Shown here in pieces: positions 53,284 through 63,067 of a stretch of 64,000 bases of DNA. The notes under the pieces are model-generated. The model ran no database searches. It saw only the letters and a program-made list of their open reading frames with translations, and was not told where the DNA came from. Origin of the DNA: Roseinatronobacter domitianus (GTDB lineage: Bacteria > Pseudomonadota > Alphaproteobacteria > Rhodobacterales > Rhodobacteraceae). The first letter of the stretch is position 1; the number at the start of each line of letters is the position of its first letter. Location: assembly GCF_023336755.1 (NCBI RefSeq), contig NZ_JALZWP010000010.1, forward strand, positions 62,001 through 126,000, written 5' to 3'. The translations under genes and the position numbers were made by a program.

Positions 53284-54456
53284 TCAGGGAAGATCAGCAG
53301 CTATTCCCAACCTCTCCTCCACAACCCCCACATACCAGCTTGCCCCATAGGGGATCACCTCGTCGTTGAAATCGTATTGCGGGTGGTGCAGGCCCGGTCC
53401 GTCGCCCGCGCCCAGCACGATATACGCGCCGGGGCGTTCTTCCAGCATATAGGCGAAATCCTCGCCGCCCATGTTGAACCCGGCTTCCACGCACTGCCCC
53501 GACACGTCCAGCGCCACCTTGCGGGCGTAGTCGGTGTGTTCCGCGTGGTTCACCATCACCGGGTAGCCGCGCAGGAACTCCACCTCTGCCAGCGCGCCAA
53601 ACGCCCGCGCCGTGCCCTCCGCCAGCGCGCGCAGCCGCGCTTCTGCCAGGTCACGCACCCCCGCGTCATGCGTGCGGATCGTCCCGACAATCGCCACTCG
53701 CGCCGGGATCACGTTATGCGCGTGGCTGGATGTGTCCACCCCGCAGACCGACAGCACGATGTTCTGCGTCGGGTCGGTGTTGCGCGATGCGACCGTTTGC
53801 AAGGCCACGATCAGGTGGCTGGCGACCACCACCGGGTCGATGGTCTGGTCGGGCTTTGCGGCATGTCCGCCCTTGCCTTCGATCACCAGCCGAAACTCAT
53901 CCACCGCCGCATAGAACGCACCCGCGCGGATGTTGAACTCTCCCAGCGGATGGCCGGGGCGATTGTGCAGGCCATATACTTCGGTAATCCCGAACCGGTC
54001 CATCAGCCCCGCGTCGCACATCACCTTGGCGCCGCCGCCGCCTTCTTCGGCGGGTTGGAAGATGACCGCCACCGTGCCGTCAAACGCGCGCGTTTCACAT
54101 AAGGCTTCGGCGGCGGCCAGAAGCATCACCATATGCCCGTCATGCCCGCAGCCATGCATCCGCCCCGGCACGGTGCTGGCATAGGGCTTGCCAGTGGCCT
54201 CATGCATCGGCAACGCATCCATATCGGCGCGCAGGGCAATGCAGCGGCCGGGGCCGCCCCGTCCATGGATCAGCCCCACAACGCCGGTCACGCCAATGCC
54301 CTCCTCGACCGCATCGCAGCCGAAAGCGCGCAGCTTCTCGGCCACAGTGGCGGCGGTGCGGTGGCAGTCGAACCCCAATTCGGGATGGGCATGAAAATCG
54401 CGCCGCCAGGCTGCATGGTCGGTCAAGCGCGCGGCAAAACGGTTGCGGATGGGCAT
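53284..54456 (-). CDS. M20 family amidohydrolase (hippurate hydrolase-like)
   Basis: A 390-residue zinc-dependent aminoacylase/amidohydrolase. Metal-site segments in order are ALRADMDALPMHE, HGCGHDGHMVMLLAAAE, FQPAEEGGGGAKVM with the catalytic Glu pair, and NMGGEDFAYMLEERPG near the C-terminus; GKGGHAAKPDQTIDPV belongs to the lid/dimer domain. GGAG precedes ATG 54456. Length fits the family. It probably hydrolyses an N-acyl amino acid; the substrate is open. Confidence 0.92.
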   Translation of the reverse strand: MPIRNRFAARLTDHAAWRRDFHAHPELGFDCHRTAATVAEKLRAFGCDAVEEGIGVTGVVGLIHGRGGPGRCIALRADMDALPMHEATGKPYASTVPGRMHGCGHDGHMVMLLAAAEALCETRAFDGTVAVIFQPAEEGGGGAKVMCDAGLMDRFGITEVYGLHNRPGHPLGEFNIRAGAFYAAVDEFRLVIEGKGGHAAKPDQTIDPVVVASHLIVALQTVASRNTDPTQNIVLSVCGVDTSSHAHNVIPARVAIVGTIRTHDAGVRDLAEARLRALAEGTARAFGALAEVEFLRGYPVMVNHAEHTDYARKVALDVSGQCVEAGFNMGGEDFAYMLEERPGAYIVLGAGDGPGLHHPQYDFNDEVIPYGASWYVGVVEERLGIAADLP

Positions 54457-54563
54457 GATGGCTCCTGTGACGAAAGCTGCCCACAGGCTACGCCGCCACC
54501 CGCGCGGCTGCAAGCGGGCGAAACCACGTTTGCATCGCGTGCGCCATGCGCTAAAGCTGCTGC

Positions 54564-56084
54564 ATGTCTCTAGACCTGCCAACGCTTTCCGACGACCAAT
54601 CCCAGGCTTGGGCGCGCGTCTGCGCCGCGCTCGACGCTGCGGGAATTGATCTTGATACAGGCCAGACCGGCCCCATGCCCGATACACGCGGCACGGTGCT
54701 GGCCATTACCGGCAAGGCCGGGTCGGGCAAGACATTGCTGCTCGCCGGGCTGACCAAGGCACTGACCGCCGCCGGGGTCGAGATTGTCACCGGCGAGTAT
54801 GAACCCCGCAAACGCCGCGACCGCCGCTCGCTGGCGGTGCTGGCTCCGACCAATAAAGCGGCCTCGGTGCTGCGGGGGCGCGGTGTGCCCGCAACCACCT
54901 TGCACCGCATTCTCTATTCGCCGGTCTATGATCCGGAATATGAAAAAATCGCCGAATGGCTGGCAGGCCAGGCCCCGCGCCCGACAATCGAAGGCATGGA
55001 GGATGTCGCTCTTGACCGGGCCGCTGCCTTTTATGCGCAAACCCCGTCCATTCCCGGTGCGCTGGCGGCAGCAGGCTTGCGCGGGTCCGATTTCATCACC
55101 GGCTGGAAGCGCCGCGACGACCCGCTCGATATTGGCTTCGTCGATGAAAGCTCGATGTTGGATGCGCGCCAGCTTGAAGACCTGAAAGAACTCTTCGGCA
55201 CGTTGGTCCTGTTCGGCGACCCGGCGCAGCTCGCCCCGGTGGGTGGCGCAGGCGAAATGGTCTTCGACCACCTTCCAGCCCCGCAAAAGATGCATCTGGC
55301 CCGCATCCACCGTCAGGCCGCCGATAATCCCATCCTCGACCTTGCGCATGCCTTGGCCGACCCCGACCTGAGCTTCGAGCAATTCGAAGACCAGATCACT
55401 GCCGCCGCCCGCGATGACGACCGCGTGCATCTGGCCGAGCGTGCGGATAGCGACCTCATGGCACGCTCACCGGTGCTGGTGTGGCGCAACGCAACCCGCC
55501 TGCGCCTGATCCACGCCTTCCGCGCCGCTCATGGCGCGCCCGAAGATGCACTTCTGGCGGGCGAACCGCTCATCTGCGACGGGTTGGAACTGCCGCTCAA
55601 ACACCGCGCCAAACGCATAGACCTGGAAGCGCGGGGCCTCATCAAGGGCGCGCAGGTGGTCTATCTGGGACCGGGGCGCAAACCGGGCTTCTCGCGCCTG
55701 CACATCTTCGGCGCGCCAGACCCGCAGATCTCGGTGGCCTCCATCGTCAAGATCGAAAAAGACCCTAATGAGGACCCGTTCATCCCCTTCGCCGCCGCGA
55801 TGGGGGCAGCCTTCGTGCATGGCGCGGCCTGCACCATCCACAAGGCCCAAGGCTCGCAATGGCCCGAGGTTCAGGTCTTTGCCCCCGACCTTTATGCCGC
55901 CGCGCGCGCCGGGCGGAGCGAAGGCGGTATCGCGCTCTGGAAACGGCTCGCCTATGTCGCGATCACGCGGGCGGAAACCCGCCTGCATTGGGTTATTCGC
56001 AATCGCTTGGCCCGTCCCAAAACGCCACTCACCACAGAAGATCTCGGCGCTCAAGCCGCCCCGCTGACCCTGCAAGCAGAATAA
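54564..56084 (+). CDS. RecD-like superfamily 1 ATP-dependent DNA helicase
   Basis: A 506-residue helicase. Motif I is ITGKAGSGKTLLL about 50-62, then APTNKAASVLRGRG (Ia), DESSMLDARQL (II), LFGDPAQLAPVGG (III), and the C-terminal UvrD_C_2-type part with HGAACTIHKAQGSQWPEVQVF (V) and YVAITRAETRLHWV (VI). It lacks RecD2's N-terminal helix-hairpin-helix region, so it is a short stand-alone form common in alphaproteobacteria. Role in repair or phage-related DNA processing is not determined. Divergent from the M20 gene. Confidence 0.88.
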   Translation: MSLDLPTLSDDQSQAWARVCAALDAAGIDLDTGQTGPMPDTRGTVLAITGKAGSGKTLLLAGLTKALTAAGVEIVTGEYEPRKRRDRRSLAVLAPTNKAASVLRGRGVPATTLHRILYSPVYDPEYEKIAEWLAGQAPRPTIEGMEDVALDRAAAFYAQTPSIPGALAAAGLRGSDFITGWKRRDDPLDIGFVDESSMLDARQLEDLKELFGTLVLFGDPAQLAPVGGAGEMVFDHLPAPQKMHLARIHRQAADNPILDLAHALADPDLSFEQFEDQITAAARDDDRVHLAERADSDLMARSPVLVWRNATRLRLIHAFRAAHGAPEDALLAGEPLICDGLELPLKHRAKRIDLEARGLIKGAQVVYLGPGRKPGFSRLHIFGAPDPQISVASIVKIEKDPNEDPFIPFAAAMGAAFVHGAACTIHKAQGSQWPEVQVFAPDLYAAARAGRSEGGIALWKRLAYVAITRAETRLHWVIRNRLARPKTPLTTEDLGAQAAPLTLQAE

Positions 56085-56096
56085 CCCTTCCCTCTT

Positions 56097-56163
56097 CATC
56101 CTTGCCCAAATATCCTGGGGGTGAATGGGCGCGGCCGCGCCCAGAGGGGGCAAAGCCCCCTGA
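56097..56163. repeat. Dispersed intergenic element with two hairpins, copy B
   Basis: Begins CATCCTTGCCCAAATATCC; then the perfect palindrome GGGCGCGGCCGCGCCC (56127-56142) and stem GGGGGC-aaa-GCCCCC (56146-56160). Matches the plan of the element at 40169-40236. It follows the helicase stop and could terminate its transcript. Confidence 0.6.
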
Positions 56164-56184
56164 ACCTCAACACCCGGAGGCCCC

Positions 56185-56421
56185 ATGCGCTGCGTTTTCG
56201 TCCAGTTCCGCTGCATTCCCGGCAAAACCTACGAGGTTGCCGATGCCATCTATGACCGCGAGGTGGTCTCGGAACTCTACTCCACCTCGGGCGACTATGA
56301 CCTGATCGCAAAACTCTATATCCCCGATGACAAGGATGTGGGGCATTACCTGTCAGAAGCGCTCTTCGACATTCCCGGCATCAGCCGCACACTGACGACC
56401 ATGACCTTCAAGGCTTTCTGA
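56185..56421 (+). CDS. Stand-alone Lrp/AsnC ligand-binding (RAM) domain protein
   Basis: A 78-residue protein that is only the RAM/Lrp_AsnC_ligand effector domain, without a DNA-binding part (CVFVQFRCIPGKTYEVADAI, STSGDYDLIAKLYI, GISRTLTTMTF). Such proteins can form decamers and bind amino acids, and may modulate full-length Lrp-type regulators. CCGGAGG precedes the ATG. Its end overlaps the convergent small gene by 69 bases. Confidence 0.85.
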   Translation: MRCVFVQFRCIPGKTYEVADAIYDREVVSELYSTSGDYDLIAKLYIPDDKDVGHYLSEALFDIPGISRTLTTMTFKAF

Positions 56422-56688
56422 GCGCGCCAGAACCGCCGCGATCAAGGCCCCCATTGCCGCCAGAAAACGGCGATCGCCCATCGCCGGGGGGGCGCCCTGC
56501 GGCGTGGCCACGCTCATCAGCGTGCCGTTGCCGTAGCGCGGATGTGCGCGACCCGTGCGGGTGCGGTGGCACTCGGCCGCCTCGGCCTGCGACAGCATTG
56601 CCTCAAGGCGCTTCTCCCAAGCCTCTTCCGGCAGAAGCAACAGCACCCGCGCCGCAGCCATGATATCACCGGGCGTCACTGGGCGCAT
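56353..56688 (-). CDS. Small conserved protein downstream of the GTA cluster (DUF7742-like)
   Basis: About 111 residues from ATG 56688 (MRPVTPGDIMAAARVLL). Features are LSQAEAAECHRTRTGRAHPRYGNGTLMSVA and RRFLAAMGALIAAVLA. I recall this as a Rhodobacterales protein usually encoded next to the GTA tail genes; function unknown. A GTG at 56790 overlapping the g15 stop would give a longer, 145-residue form. The last ~23 residues overlap the RAM gene and look unlike the family, so the normal stop may have been lost. Confidence 0.6.
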   Translation of the reverse strand: MRPVTPGDIMAAARVLLLLPEEAWEKRLEAMLSQAEAAECHRTRTGRAHPRYGNGTLMSVATPQGAPPAMGDRRFLAAMGALIAAVLARSESLEGHGRQCAADAGNVEERF

Positions 56689-56786
56689 CCGCTGGCAACC
56701 GCACTCGCGCGCGCGCCGGGGCGCAAGCGCCGCCACGACCGTGGCGGCGCGGGGTGGGCGGGTGGGCGCCACGGCGGGCGCGCCGT

Positions 56787-59700
56787 TCACACCAGCACCT
56801 CGATCCGGGCCAGCGGTCCCGGCCCAACCGTGTCGGAAATCTGCGCCACCTCTATCGCAAAGCTCGCGCCCGCGCCATCGGTGGCCTGCATCGCGGCGGT
56901 ATACACAAAGCCCGGTGCGGCAAGGGTTTCCTCGCGCAGCACCGCGCCGCCCAGTCGCACCCGCAAGACATAGCGCTCATAGGCTTCCGCCAGTGGCACA
57001 TCGCCTGCCCCCCAGGCGTCCCCACCCGCGCGGGTGCGGCGTATCCAGCTTACCCCCAGATCGCCCCCTGCCATGACCCGTGCGCGCAAATGCGCGGGTC
57101 GGTAGGGCCGCAGCCCCACGCCTTGGGCGGTCAGGGCGAAATCGCGTTGGCTGGCATCGTCAATCCCACGGCTTGCGGGACCGATCCGGTAGTCACGCGC
57201 CACGCCCAACGCGTCGCGCGGCAGGTCAATCTGGTCCAGACGCTCATCAAGCACCACCACCAGCGACCCTTCGGGCCATTGCTCCGGCATCACCCCATCG
57301 CTGCCCTGCTGGCCGCGCAGGCGGCGGCGCAACGCATAGGTATCGGAGGCGATCAACTCGGCCTCTGCAAATTGCAGGATTTCCCAGTCCGCGCCCTGCC
57401 CGATGGCCAGAAGGTTGGCACCGCTCAGCACATCAATCGGCAAGGCCGACGTCAGGCCACCGCGCAACATCCGCACAACAAGTGCCGGACCAGTGTCCCA
57501 GCGACCCGCCGGGGCTGCGGGCAGCGCAGTTTCGGTCACGCCGATCTGGGCGGGCGTGGCGACCAGCGCGGCAAGCACAAACTGGTCCGTGCCGGCGCGG
57601 TGATGCAAGGCCACCGCCCCCGGCCAGACCCGCGCCGAGACTGCCAGCCAAGGCGCGTGGTCGCGCGTGGCCCCCGGTATCAGCGGCAGATCCAGCACCA
57701 CGGGTTGCACCGGCCCCGGCGCGGTGTAGCTTGCCCCATTCCGCGTGCCCAGATCCGTTTCGCCAGAGCCATAAACGCCGGGTTCGACGCGGGTCGCCTC
57801 CATCTCGCGCGGGCCGGATAGCGTGGTGCGGTCAATGCGCCACAGCGCAGACCCGCCCTCGGTGACAAGTTCCACCACATCGCCCGCGCCCAAGCCCGAC
57901 GAGGGCGGCAACGCAAAACGCGCCTGATCGCGCGCCACCCGCGCCTCGGTCAGCCAGCGTTCCGCGATCAGTCGTGCTTCCCCCTCGGGCAGGACCAGCG
58001 GCAGGTCGGACCCCGACGCGCGCGCCGCACTTGCATCGGGGAACACGGCCTCTGCCGTGCGCAGGTCGAAATCGCCCCCTTCGGCGACATAGCCCAAGCG
58101 CACGCGCCCCGCGTCATCGGCTTGCGGCGCGCGAATGCGGGTCAGATCGCCGCCATCGCGGCGCACAAGTGCGTCTTGCCCCAGCCGAGCCACCGCCCGC
58201 CCGTCACGCAAGCTGAAGCGCAAGATGCCGTCGCGTTCCACCGCGTCGATGCCATAGGCCAGCATCAGGGCTTGCAGCATGGCGCGCGGGCTGTCGGTCG
58301 AGGGTGTGGCCATGCCGCGCACCACGCCAGAGACGCGGCTGACATCCACCGCGCTCAAACCGGCGCGCGCGCAGATTTCCGCGATCACCGCATCCAGCGG
58401 CTGCGCGGTTGCCCGCCCCGTCACCCACTGGCCGCGCCGCCAGTTTTCCCCATCGCTCCACAGCTCTGTATTGCCGGGAAACCACGGGTAAGGCCGCGCA
58501 TCCCATGCCCAAAGATGCGCGCGCGACATGTCCACCATCGGGCCTTGGTAGAACTCCGACACCGGGTTATGCGCCGGGTCTGTCCAATAGCGCTGGACCG
58601 CGCGCACATATTGCATCTGGATCGTGTCATCGCGCCACCCGCGCGAGAAATGGGGCGCGCGGCTTTCGGATGATTTCGGGTCCAGAAACACATTGGGCTG
58701 ATTGGTGCCCCGGTCGATGGCCGGGCACCCGTATTCGGTGAACCAGATCGGTTTCGAGCGCGGCTCCCACGCGGTTTTCTGCACCGCGCGTTGCCCGCCC
58801 ACGCGGTCGTGATGGTCGTTTTCCCACCAGCCGCGAATATCCTTGTAGCGCCAGATCCAATCCTCGCGCCAGTCGCTCTCGTCGCGAATGGGCGTGCGGC
58901 GTTGCTGGTCGCGGTCCAGATCGCTGGCATAGAACCAGTCATACCCTTCGCCGCCTGCGACATTGGCGGTCAGGTAATCCAGATTGTAGATGCTGCCCCA
59001 ACCCGCATCGGCATGGTCGGTGCCGTCGCGCCAATCCGACAGTGGCATGTAATTGTCGATGGCAACCGCGTCGATATTGGCATCGGCCCAAAGCGGGTCC
59101 AGATGGAAGAAACGGTCGCCCTGCGACGTGATATAACCGAAATATTCCGACCAGTCGGCGGCATAGGTTATCTTGGACTCTGGCCCCAGCAACGTGCGCA
59201 CCTCTGCGGCCAGCGCGACCAGCGCGGCGACGGCAGGAAAGCTGTTGCCCGGCCCGCGTATCTGCGTCAGCCCCCGCATTTCAGAGCCGATGCAGAACGC
59301 ATCCACCCCACCCGCCGCCGCGCAAAGCGCCGCCTGATGCAGGATGAAGCGGCGGTAGCGCCATTCATCCGGGCCGTCATAGCCCACGTTGCCTTGGGTA
59401 ACGGTGAAATCGGCAGCACTGGCAGTTCCGAAGAAATCGGCCACCTCGGCCTCGGCCGCGCTGGTGCCGTCAGGACTACCCGACTGCCCCGGTCCCTTGG
59501 CCGTCGTGATCCGCCCGCGCCATGGCAGCGCGGGCTGATCGGTGGCATCGGAATAGGGGTCGGGCAAGCCATTGCCTGCAAGCTGATCCATCAGGATAAA
59601 CGGGTAATACACGACCTTCTGGCTGCGCGCGTGCAAGGCCCCGATGGCCTCTATCACCGAGCGGTCGGCAGGTGTTCCACCATAAACGGGCTGGCCGTTC

Positions 59701-60716
59701 TGCAACGGCACTTGCGGCGTGTCCGCCGCCGCGCGCCCGGCCACGGACCACGGGTAATCGGGCGCGACCCGGTCGGGGAATTCCACCTTGGGTTCAATCT
59801 GGCACGCCCCCGCGCGCAGGTCAGACCCGAACCACGACACCACCATGACAACCGAGCGGCAGTCGGGCAATTCGCGGGTCAGCGCATCCAGCCCGGCGTC
59901 TAGGTCGGTCAGCCCGGTGGGCGAATTCAGGTTCATCGGCGTATCGGGTGCGTTCACCACGTCTTCGACCACGCGCGGGCCTTCGATCACCTCCTCTCCG
60001 GACCGGCTAAAAACCGGCGTTGTCGCATAGGTAAAATCGCCGGTGCCCGGCATCAGCGCCACGCCCTGCACAAGCCCGGTCACACCGTCAGCCGTATCGA
60101 CCGCGCGCATCACCTCTAAGGAGAGTTGCGGCACGCGGTTGCCGAAAGCGCCCAGTTCCAGATCCTCGATCACGACATAGGCAATGCCGCGATAGGCAGG
60201 GGCATTGCCCGCGCCTTCGACCGCGTCGATCAGCGGGTCGGGCAATTGGTCCTCGGACCCGGTGTAAAGCCGGATGTTCAGGTCGGCAGGTGCAATTTCC
60301 TGACCATCCGCCCAGATCCGGCCTATGCCAAGGATCGGCCCTTCGCACAGCGCCACGGCAAGCGACATGGAATAGCTGAACTCCTTGACCGTTGGCTTTT
60401 TCACGATCTTGCCGCCACCGCCACTGGTGGTAACGCTTTCCAGAAAATCACTGGACCAGATCACCTGACCGCCCAGCCGCACACGCCCCCAGACCAGTGG
60501 CACAGGCGCGCCATCGAGCGCGCCGGTCAGGCGCAGGCGTTCGATCCGGCCTTGTTCGATGACCTGAGATCCGCCACCCATCAGACGTTGGTCAATGACC
60601 CGGCCCAAGGTGGCGCCCACCGCGCGCCCGATAACCATGCCCGACAGGCCCAGCACCGCACCCCCAAAGCTGGAGCCGATAGACGCACCGACCGCGGAAA
60701 GAACTAACGTCGCCAT
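56787..60716 (-). CDS. GTA host-specificity / baseplate megatron protein (g15)
   Basis: A 1309-residue tail-tip protein of a gene transfer agent, matching RcGTA g15. The N-terminus has hydrophobic glycine-rich helices (VGASIGSSFGGAVLGLSGMVIGRAVGATLG), then VWSSD-type phage tail segments. A TIM-barrel glycosidase-like region spans about 440-760 (FCIGSEMRGLTQIRG, ITYAADWSEYFGY, IWFTEYGCPAIDRGTNQPNVF). Phage-tail_3-like and C-terminal fibronectin-like parts follow. In RcGTA this protein forms the needle that contacts the recipient envelope. The frame is intact here. It follows g14 by seven bases. Confidence 0.92.
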   Translation of the reverse strand: MATLVLSAVGASIGSSFGGAVLGLSGMVIGRAVGATLGRVIDQRLMGGGSQVIEQGRIERLRLTGALDGAPVPLVWGRVRLGGQVIWSSDFLESVTTSGGGGKIVKKPTVKEFSYSMSLAVALCEGPILGIGRIWADGQEIAPADLNIRLYTGSEDQLPDPLIDAVEGAGNAPAYRGIAYVVIEDLELGAFGNRVPQLSLEVMRAVDTADGVTGLVQGVALMPGTGDFTYATTPVFSRSGEEVIEGPRVVEDVVNAPDTPMNLNSPTGLTDLDAGLDALTRELPDCRSVVMVVSWFGSDLRAGACQIEPKVEFPDRVAPDYPWSVAGRAAADTPQVPLQNGQPVYGGTPADRSVIEAIGALHARSQKVVYYPFILMDQLAGNGLPDPYSDATDQPALPWRGRITTAKGPGQSGSPDGTSAAEAEVADFFGTASAADFTVTQGNVGYDGPDEWRYRRFILHQAALCAAAGGVDAFCIGSEMRGLTQIRGPGNSFPAVAALVALAAEVRTLLGPESKITYAADWSEYFGYITSQGDRFFHLDPLWADANIDAVAIDNYMPLSDWRDGTDHADAGWGSIYNLDYLTANVAGGEGYDWFYASDLDRDQQRRTPIRDESDWREDWIWRYKDIRGWWENDHHDRVGGQRAVQKTAWEPRSKPIWFTEYGCPAIDRGTNQPNVFLDPKSSESRAPHFSRGWRDDTIQMQYVRAVQRYWTDPAHNPVSEFYQGPMVDMSRAHLWAWDARPYPWFPGNTELWSDGENWRRGQWVTGRATAQPLDAVIAEICARAGLSAVDVSRVSGVVRGMATPSTDSPRAMLQALMLAYGIDAVERDGILRFSLRDGRAVARLGQDALVRRDGGDLTRIRAPQADDAGRVRLGYVAEGGDFDLRTAEAVFPDASAARASGSDLPLVLPEGEARLIAERWLTEARVARDQARFALPPSSGLGAGDVVELVTEGGSALWRIDRTTLSGPREMEATRVEPGVYGSGETDLGTRNGASYTAPGPVQPVVLDLPLIPGATRDHAPWLAVSARVWPGAVALHHRAGTDQFVLAALVATPAQIGVTETALPAAPAGRWDTGPALVVRMLRGGLTSALPIDVLSGANLLAIGQGADWEILQFAEAELIASDTYALRRRLRGQQGSDGVMPEQWPEGSLVVVLDERLDQIDLPRDALGVARDYRIGPASRGIDDASQRDFALTAQGVGLRPYRPAHLRARVMAGGDLGVSWIRRTRAGGDAWGAGDVPLAEAYERYVLRVRLGGAVLREETLAAPGFVYTAAMQATDGAGASFAIEVAQISDTVGPGPLARIEVLV

Positions 60717-60723
60717 GGATCAC

Positions 60724-61161
60724 CTATTCATCTGGAAGGGGCGGAAAGTTGAACCGCGCCACGATACGGCGCGCCCAGGGGGCAGAGAGCGACGCACGGA
60801 CGACCCCCGCACGCGGACAGGCATGGATGAAGCCGCGCCCGCTATCGCATTGAATACCCAGATGTTTGGCGCGCGCACGCGGGGCCAAACGAAACAGCAG
60901 GACTTGCCCATCAGCCGGGATCTGCGCCGGGATCAGGTGGCGCATCAGCGCGTCACGCAACGGCTCTCCCGCGCCGGATTCGGCCCAACTTGGGCTGTAG
61001 GGTGGCGGCATTTCCGCATCCAACCCATAGCGCGCGCGCCAGATGCCCCGGATCAACCCAAGGCAATCGGCACCGCTGCCGCACAAGCTGGCGCGATGGC
61101 GGTAAGCTGTGCCCAGCCAAGCCTCTGCCAGCGCAACAGGGTCACGGCTCAGGACCGCCAT
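60724..61161 (-). CDS. GTA NlpC/P60 cell-wall peptidase (g14)
   Basis: A 145-residue C40-type peptidase equal to RcGTA g14, a tail-tip enzyme thought to cut peptidoglycan during DNA entry. The catalytic Cys lies in CGSGADCLGLIRGIWR and the His in AKHLGIQCDSG...FIHA. ATG 61161 starts MAVLSRDPVALAEAWLGTAY, as in homologues; the longer frame to 61209 is not. Overlaps the g13 3' end by 13 bases. Confidence 0.9.
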   Translation of the reverse strand: MAVLSRDPVALAEAWLGTAYRHRASLCGSGADCLGLIRGIWRARYGLDAEMPPPYSPSWAESGAGEPLRDALMRHLIPAQIPADGQVLLFRLAPRARAKHLGIQCDSGRGFIHACPRAGVVRASLSAPWARRIVARFNFPPLPDE

Positions 61162-62011
61162 GATCCGCCCGTATTGGCTTGGTCGGCCTTGGGATAGGCC
61201 GATAGCCAATCTTCACCCGGAATATGCGGAAAGCCCCGGAAGTTCAGGAAATTGCCGAACTTGTTGCGGCAAGTGGCGGCCTGCTTGTCACAGCCCGCTT
61301 CCAACCGGAACAGATTGCCCGCAGCTACAGGCGCGCGCAGAGCGTCCCATAGCGTGATGCGCCGCGCGGCGGTCCCTTGGTCAAACCGGATCAGCGCCAC
61401 CAGGCCTTGAGCCTGTCCGCTGAGCGCAGTCAGGCGGCCATGCGTTAACCAGCCCGGCACGAAGGCGTCCAACCCGTCGAAGATCAACGCATCCTCGGCG
61501 CGGCCCGCCAAGACGATCTCTGCCGAATACCCCGGCGCGCTGGTGTCGAACCGGCACGCCCCATCGACCAGCACCGCCGAGCAGGCAGCATGGTAGACCC
61601 GCCCGCCTTGCTGGTTCAACACCTCGGACAGGCCCCGCAACTCGGCGCGGAACGCGTCGCCGGTGCGGGTAATCTCGCCCAAACTGCCGCGAAACAGCAC
61701 GCGCCGCTCGGCCATGTCCTGCCAGTTCACCTCCCATATGGTCAGTTCCGCGCCGTCATAGCACCCGGCCATGATGTCGGCCTCGGTCAGCCCCGCATCG
61801 CGCCCACGGCTTCGGAATTGTCCACAGCCAGCCCCGTGACCTGTTCCAACGCGCGCGCGGTCAGCCCGGCTTCGGCGCGAAAGGTCATACCGTCGAAACT
61901 CAGATCGCGGTCATGGTCGGTAAATCCAAGGCTTGCACCATCGGCGCGGGTCAGCGCCCAAGCGCGCGCGACCGTGGTTGTGCCGGTGGCCAGATGATCG
62001 GCAAGGGTCAT
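61149..62011 (-). pseudogene. GTA tail hub protein g13 (DUF2163), frameshifted
   Basis: Two frames make one DUF2163 protein. The 5' frame (62011-61787) starts MTLADHLATGTTTVARAWAL and runs to GLAVDNSEAVGAM, then meets TGA. The 3' frame holds RDAGLTEADIMAGCYDGAELTIWEVNW and continues normally to 61149, with the Cys-rich end CDKQAATCRNKFGNFLNFRGFPHIPGED. The break lies at about 61790-61800 in GGGCGCGATGCGGGGCTG; a 7-base loss between CGCG repeats, from a sequence such as GGCGCGCTGCGCGATGCG, would explain it. Without correction the tail hub cannot be made whole. Confidence 0.8.
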
Positions 62012-62640
62012 AGCCGCACCTCTAGCACCGGGACCGAGGGCAAGCTGCCCGCCTTGAAACTGGCGACAGAGACCTGCACCAGATCGGTGTCAAACCGCAC
62101 CGGCACGTCAAATTCGAACCCGGCGCGGACCTCTGCGCCCACATCCGGGGCGCGGGTGAAATTGACAGTGCCGGTCGTGGTATCGACCGTGTAATCATCG
62201 CCCAAGGTCAGCGCGGTCTGGCCCACACCGGCCAGCACGCTACCCGCAACGGGCTTGGTGATGGCGCGGTAGCTGGTCTGCGCGCCAGAGCTATACGCCT
62301 TGCGCAAGGCAAAATCGCGGCTCACCCCGTCGCCGGTGCCAATAAGCTGGTCAAATGCGGTGATGGCTTGGGACGCCTTGGCAGAGCGGTAATCGCCCCA
62401 ATCCTTCCAGCGAAACCCGTGCAAGCGGCCTTGGCGCGCCTCAAAGAACGCGATCATGGCTTCCAGATCGTCCAGCGCGCGTAGGCCCGCGCCCGCATCG
62501 TAGCGCCTGCGCGAAGCGGCCCAGGGCGTGTTGCGTTCCTCATACCCATTGGCGAGTTCGACGATTTCCGTGCGCCGCTCCGGCCCGCCAAGCGCGCCAA
62601 AACTAAGATTGGCCGGAAAACGAATGTCATGGAAAGCCAT
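62008..62640 (-). CDS. GTA distal tail protein g12 (DUF2460)
   Basis: A 210-residue structural protein of the GTA tail, matching RcGTA g12. It starts MAFHDIRFPANLSFGALGGPERRTEIVELANG, with the conserved WAASRRRYDAG and HGFRWKDWGDYRSA. The 3' end overlaps the g13 start by four bases (ATGA). The reading frame is intact and of normal length. Confidence 0.92.
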   Translation of the reverse strand: MAFHDIRFPANLSFGALGGPERRTEIVELANGYEERNTPWAASRRRYDAGAGLRALDDLEAMIAFFEARQGRLHGFRWKDWGDYRSAKASQAITAFDQLIGTGDGVSRDFALRKAYSSGAQTSYRAITKPVAGSVLAGVGQTALTLGDDYTVDTTTGTVNFTRAPDVGAEVRAGFEFDVPVRFDTDLVQVSVASFKAGSLPSVPVLEVRL

Positions 62641-62658
62641 ATACTTACCCCCTTATCT

Positions 62659-62943
62659 TCAAGCGTTGCGTTGACCGCGGGACAGCAGGCGGCCCAGCTG
62701 CGCCGCGATCTGCGTTTGCGAGCGTTCAAACCCCGCCACATCGGGGGTCGAGATGTTGAAGGTCACGTTGACCGCGCCGCCGCCACCGCCGCCCGCGCGC
62801 ACGCCAAGCTGCCCATCGGCCCCGCGTTGCAACGGCAAGATCGCCTCTGGTCCGGCTTCACCCATCAGCCCGGTCGTGCCGCCGCGCATGGGAAACGCTG
62901 TTGCCTGTGAAATCACACCGCCCTGCGCAAAGGGCAGGAAGGA
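62659..62943 (-). pseudogene. GTA tape measure protein g11, C-terminal fragment cut by IS insertion
   Basis: Only the last ~95 residues remain: SFLPFAQGGVISQATAFPMRGG, LMGEAGPEAILPLQRGADGQLGVRAGGGGGG and the end FERSQTQIAAQLGRLLSRGQRN. In RcGTA the tape measure has over 200 residues. The frame is lost at TAG 62944-62946, exactly where an IS91-like element begins, so the rest of the gene is displaced beyond it or deleted. Confidence 0.85.
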
Positions 62944-63067
62944 CTAAGCCGCTTTGCGGCATTGGCGCCTGACCGCGACGTTGGAACATGTTTCATGGTT
63001 TTTCTTTGTGGCAGGCCCTTCTGGGCTGACGATTGGGGTCTTTCCCACCGTCAGACAGGAGGTTCCC

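Noticed and set aside
58791-59903. 370-codon plus-strand frame opposite GTA g15
   Set aside because: Shadow of g15, which is recognisable along this whole stretch.
61785-61805. Programmed frameshift in GTA g13
   Set aside because: No slippery heptamer is seen at the junction and g13 is a single frame in RcGTA; a small deletion is simpler.
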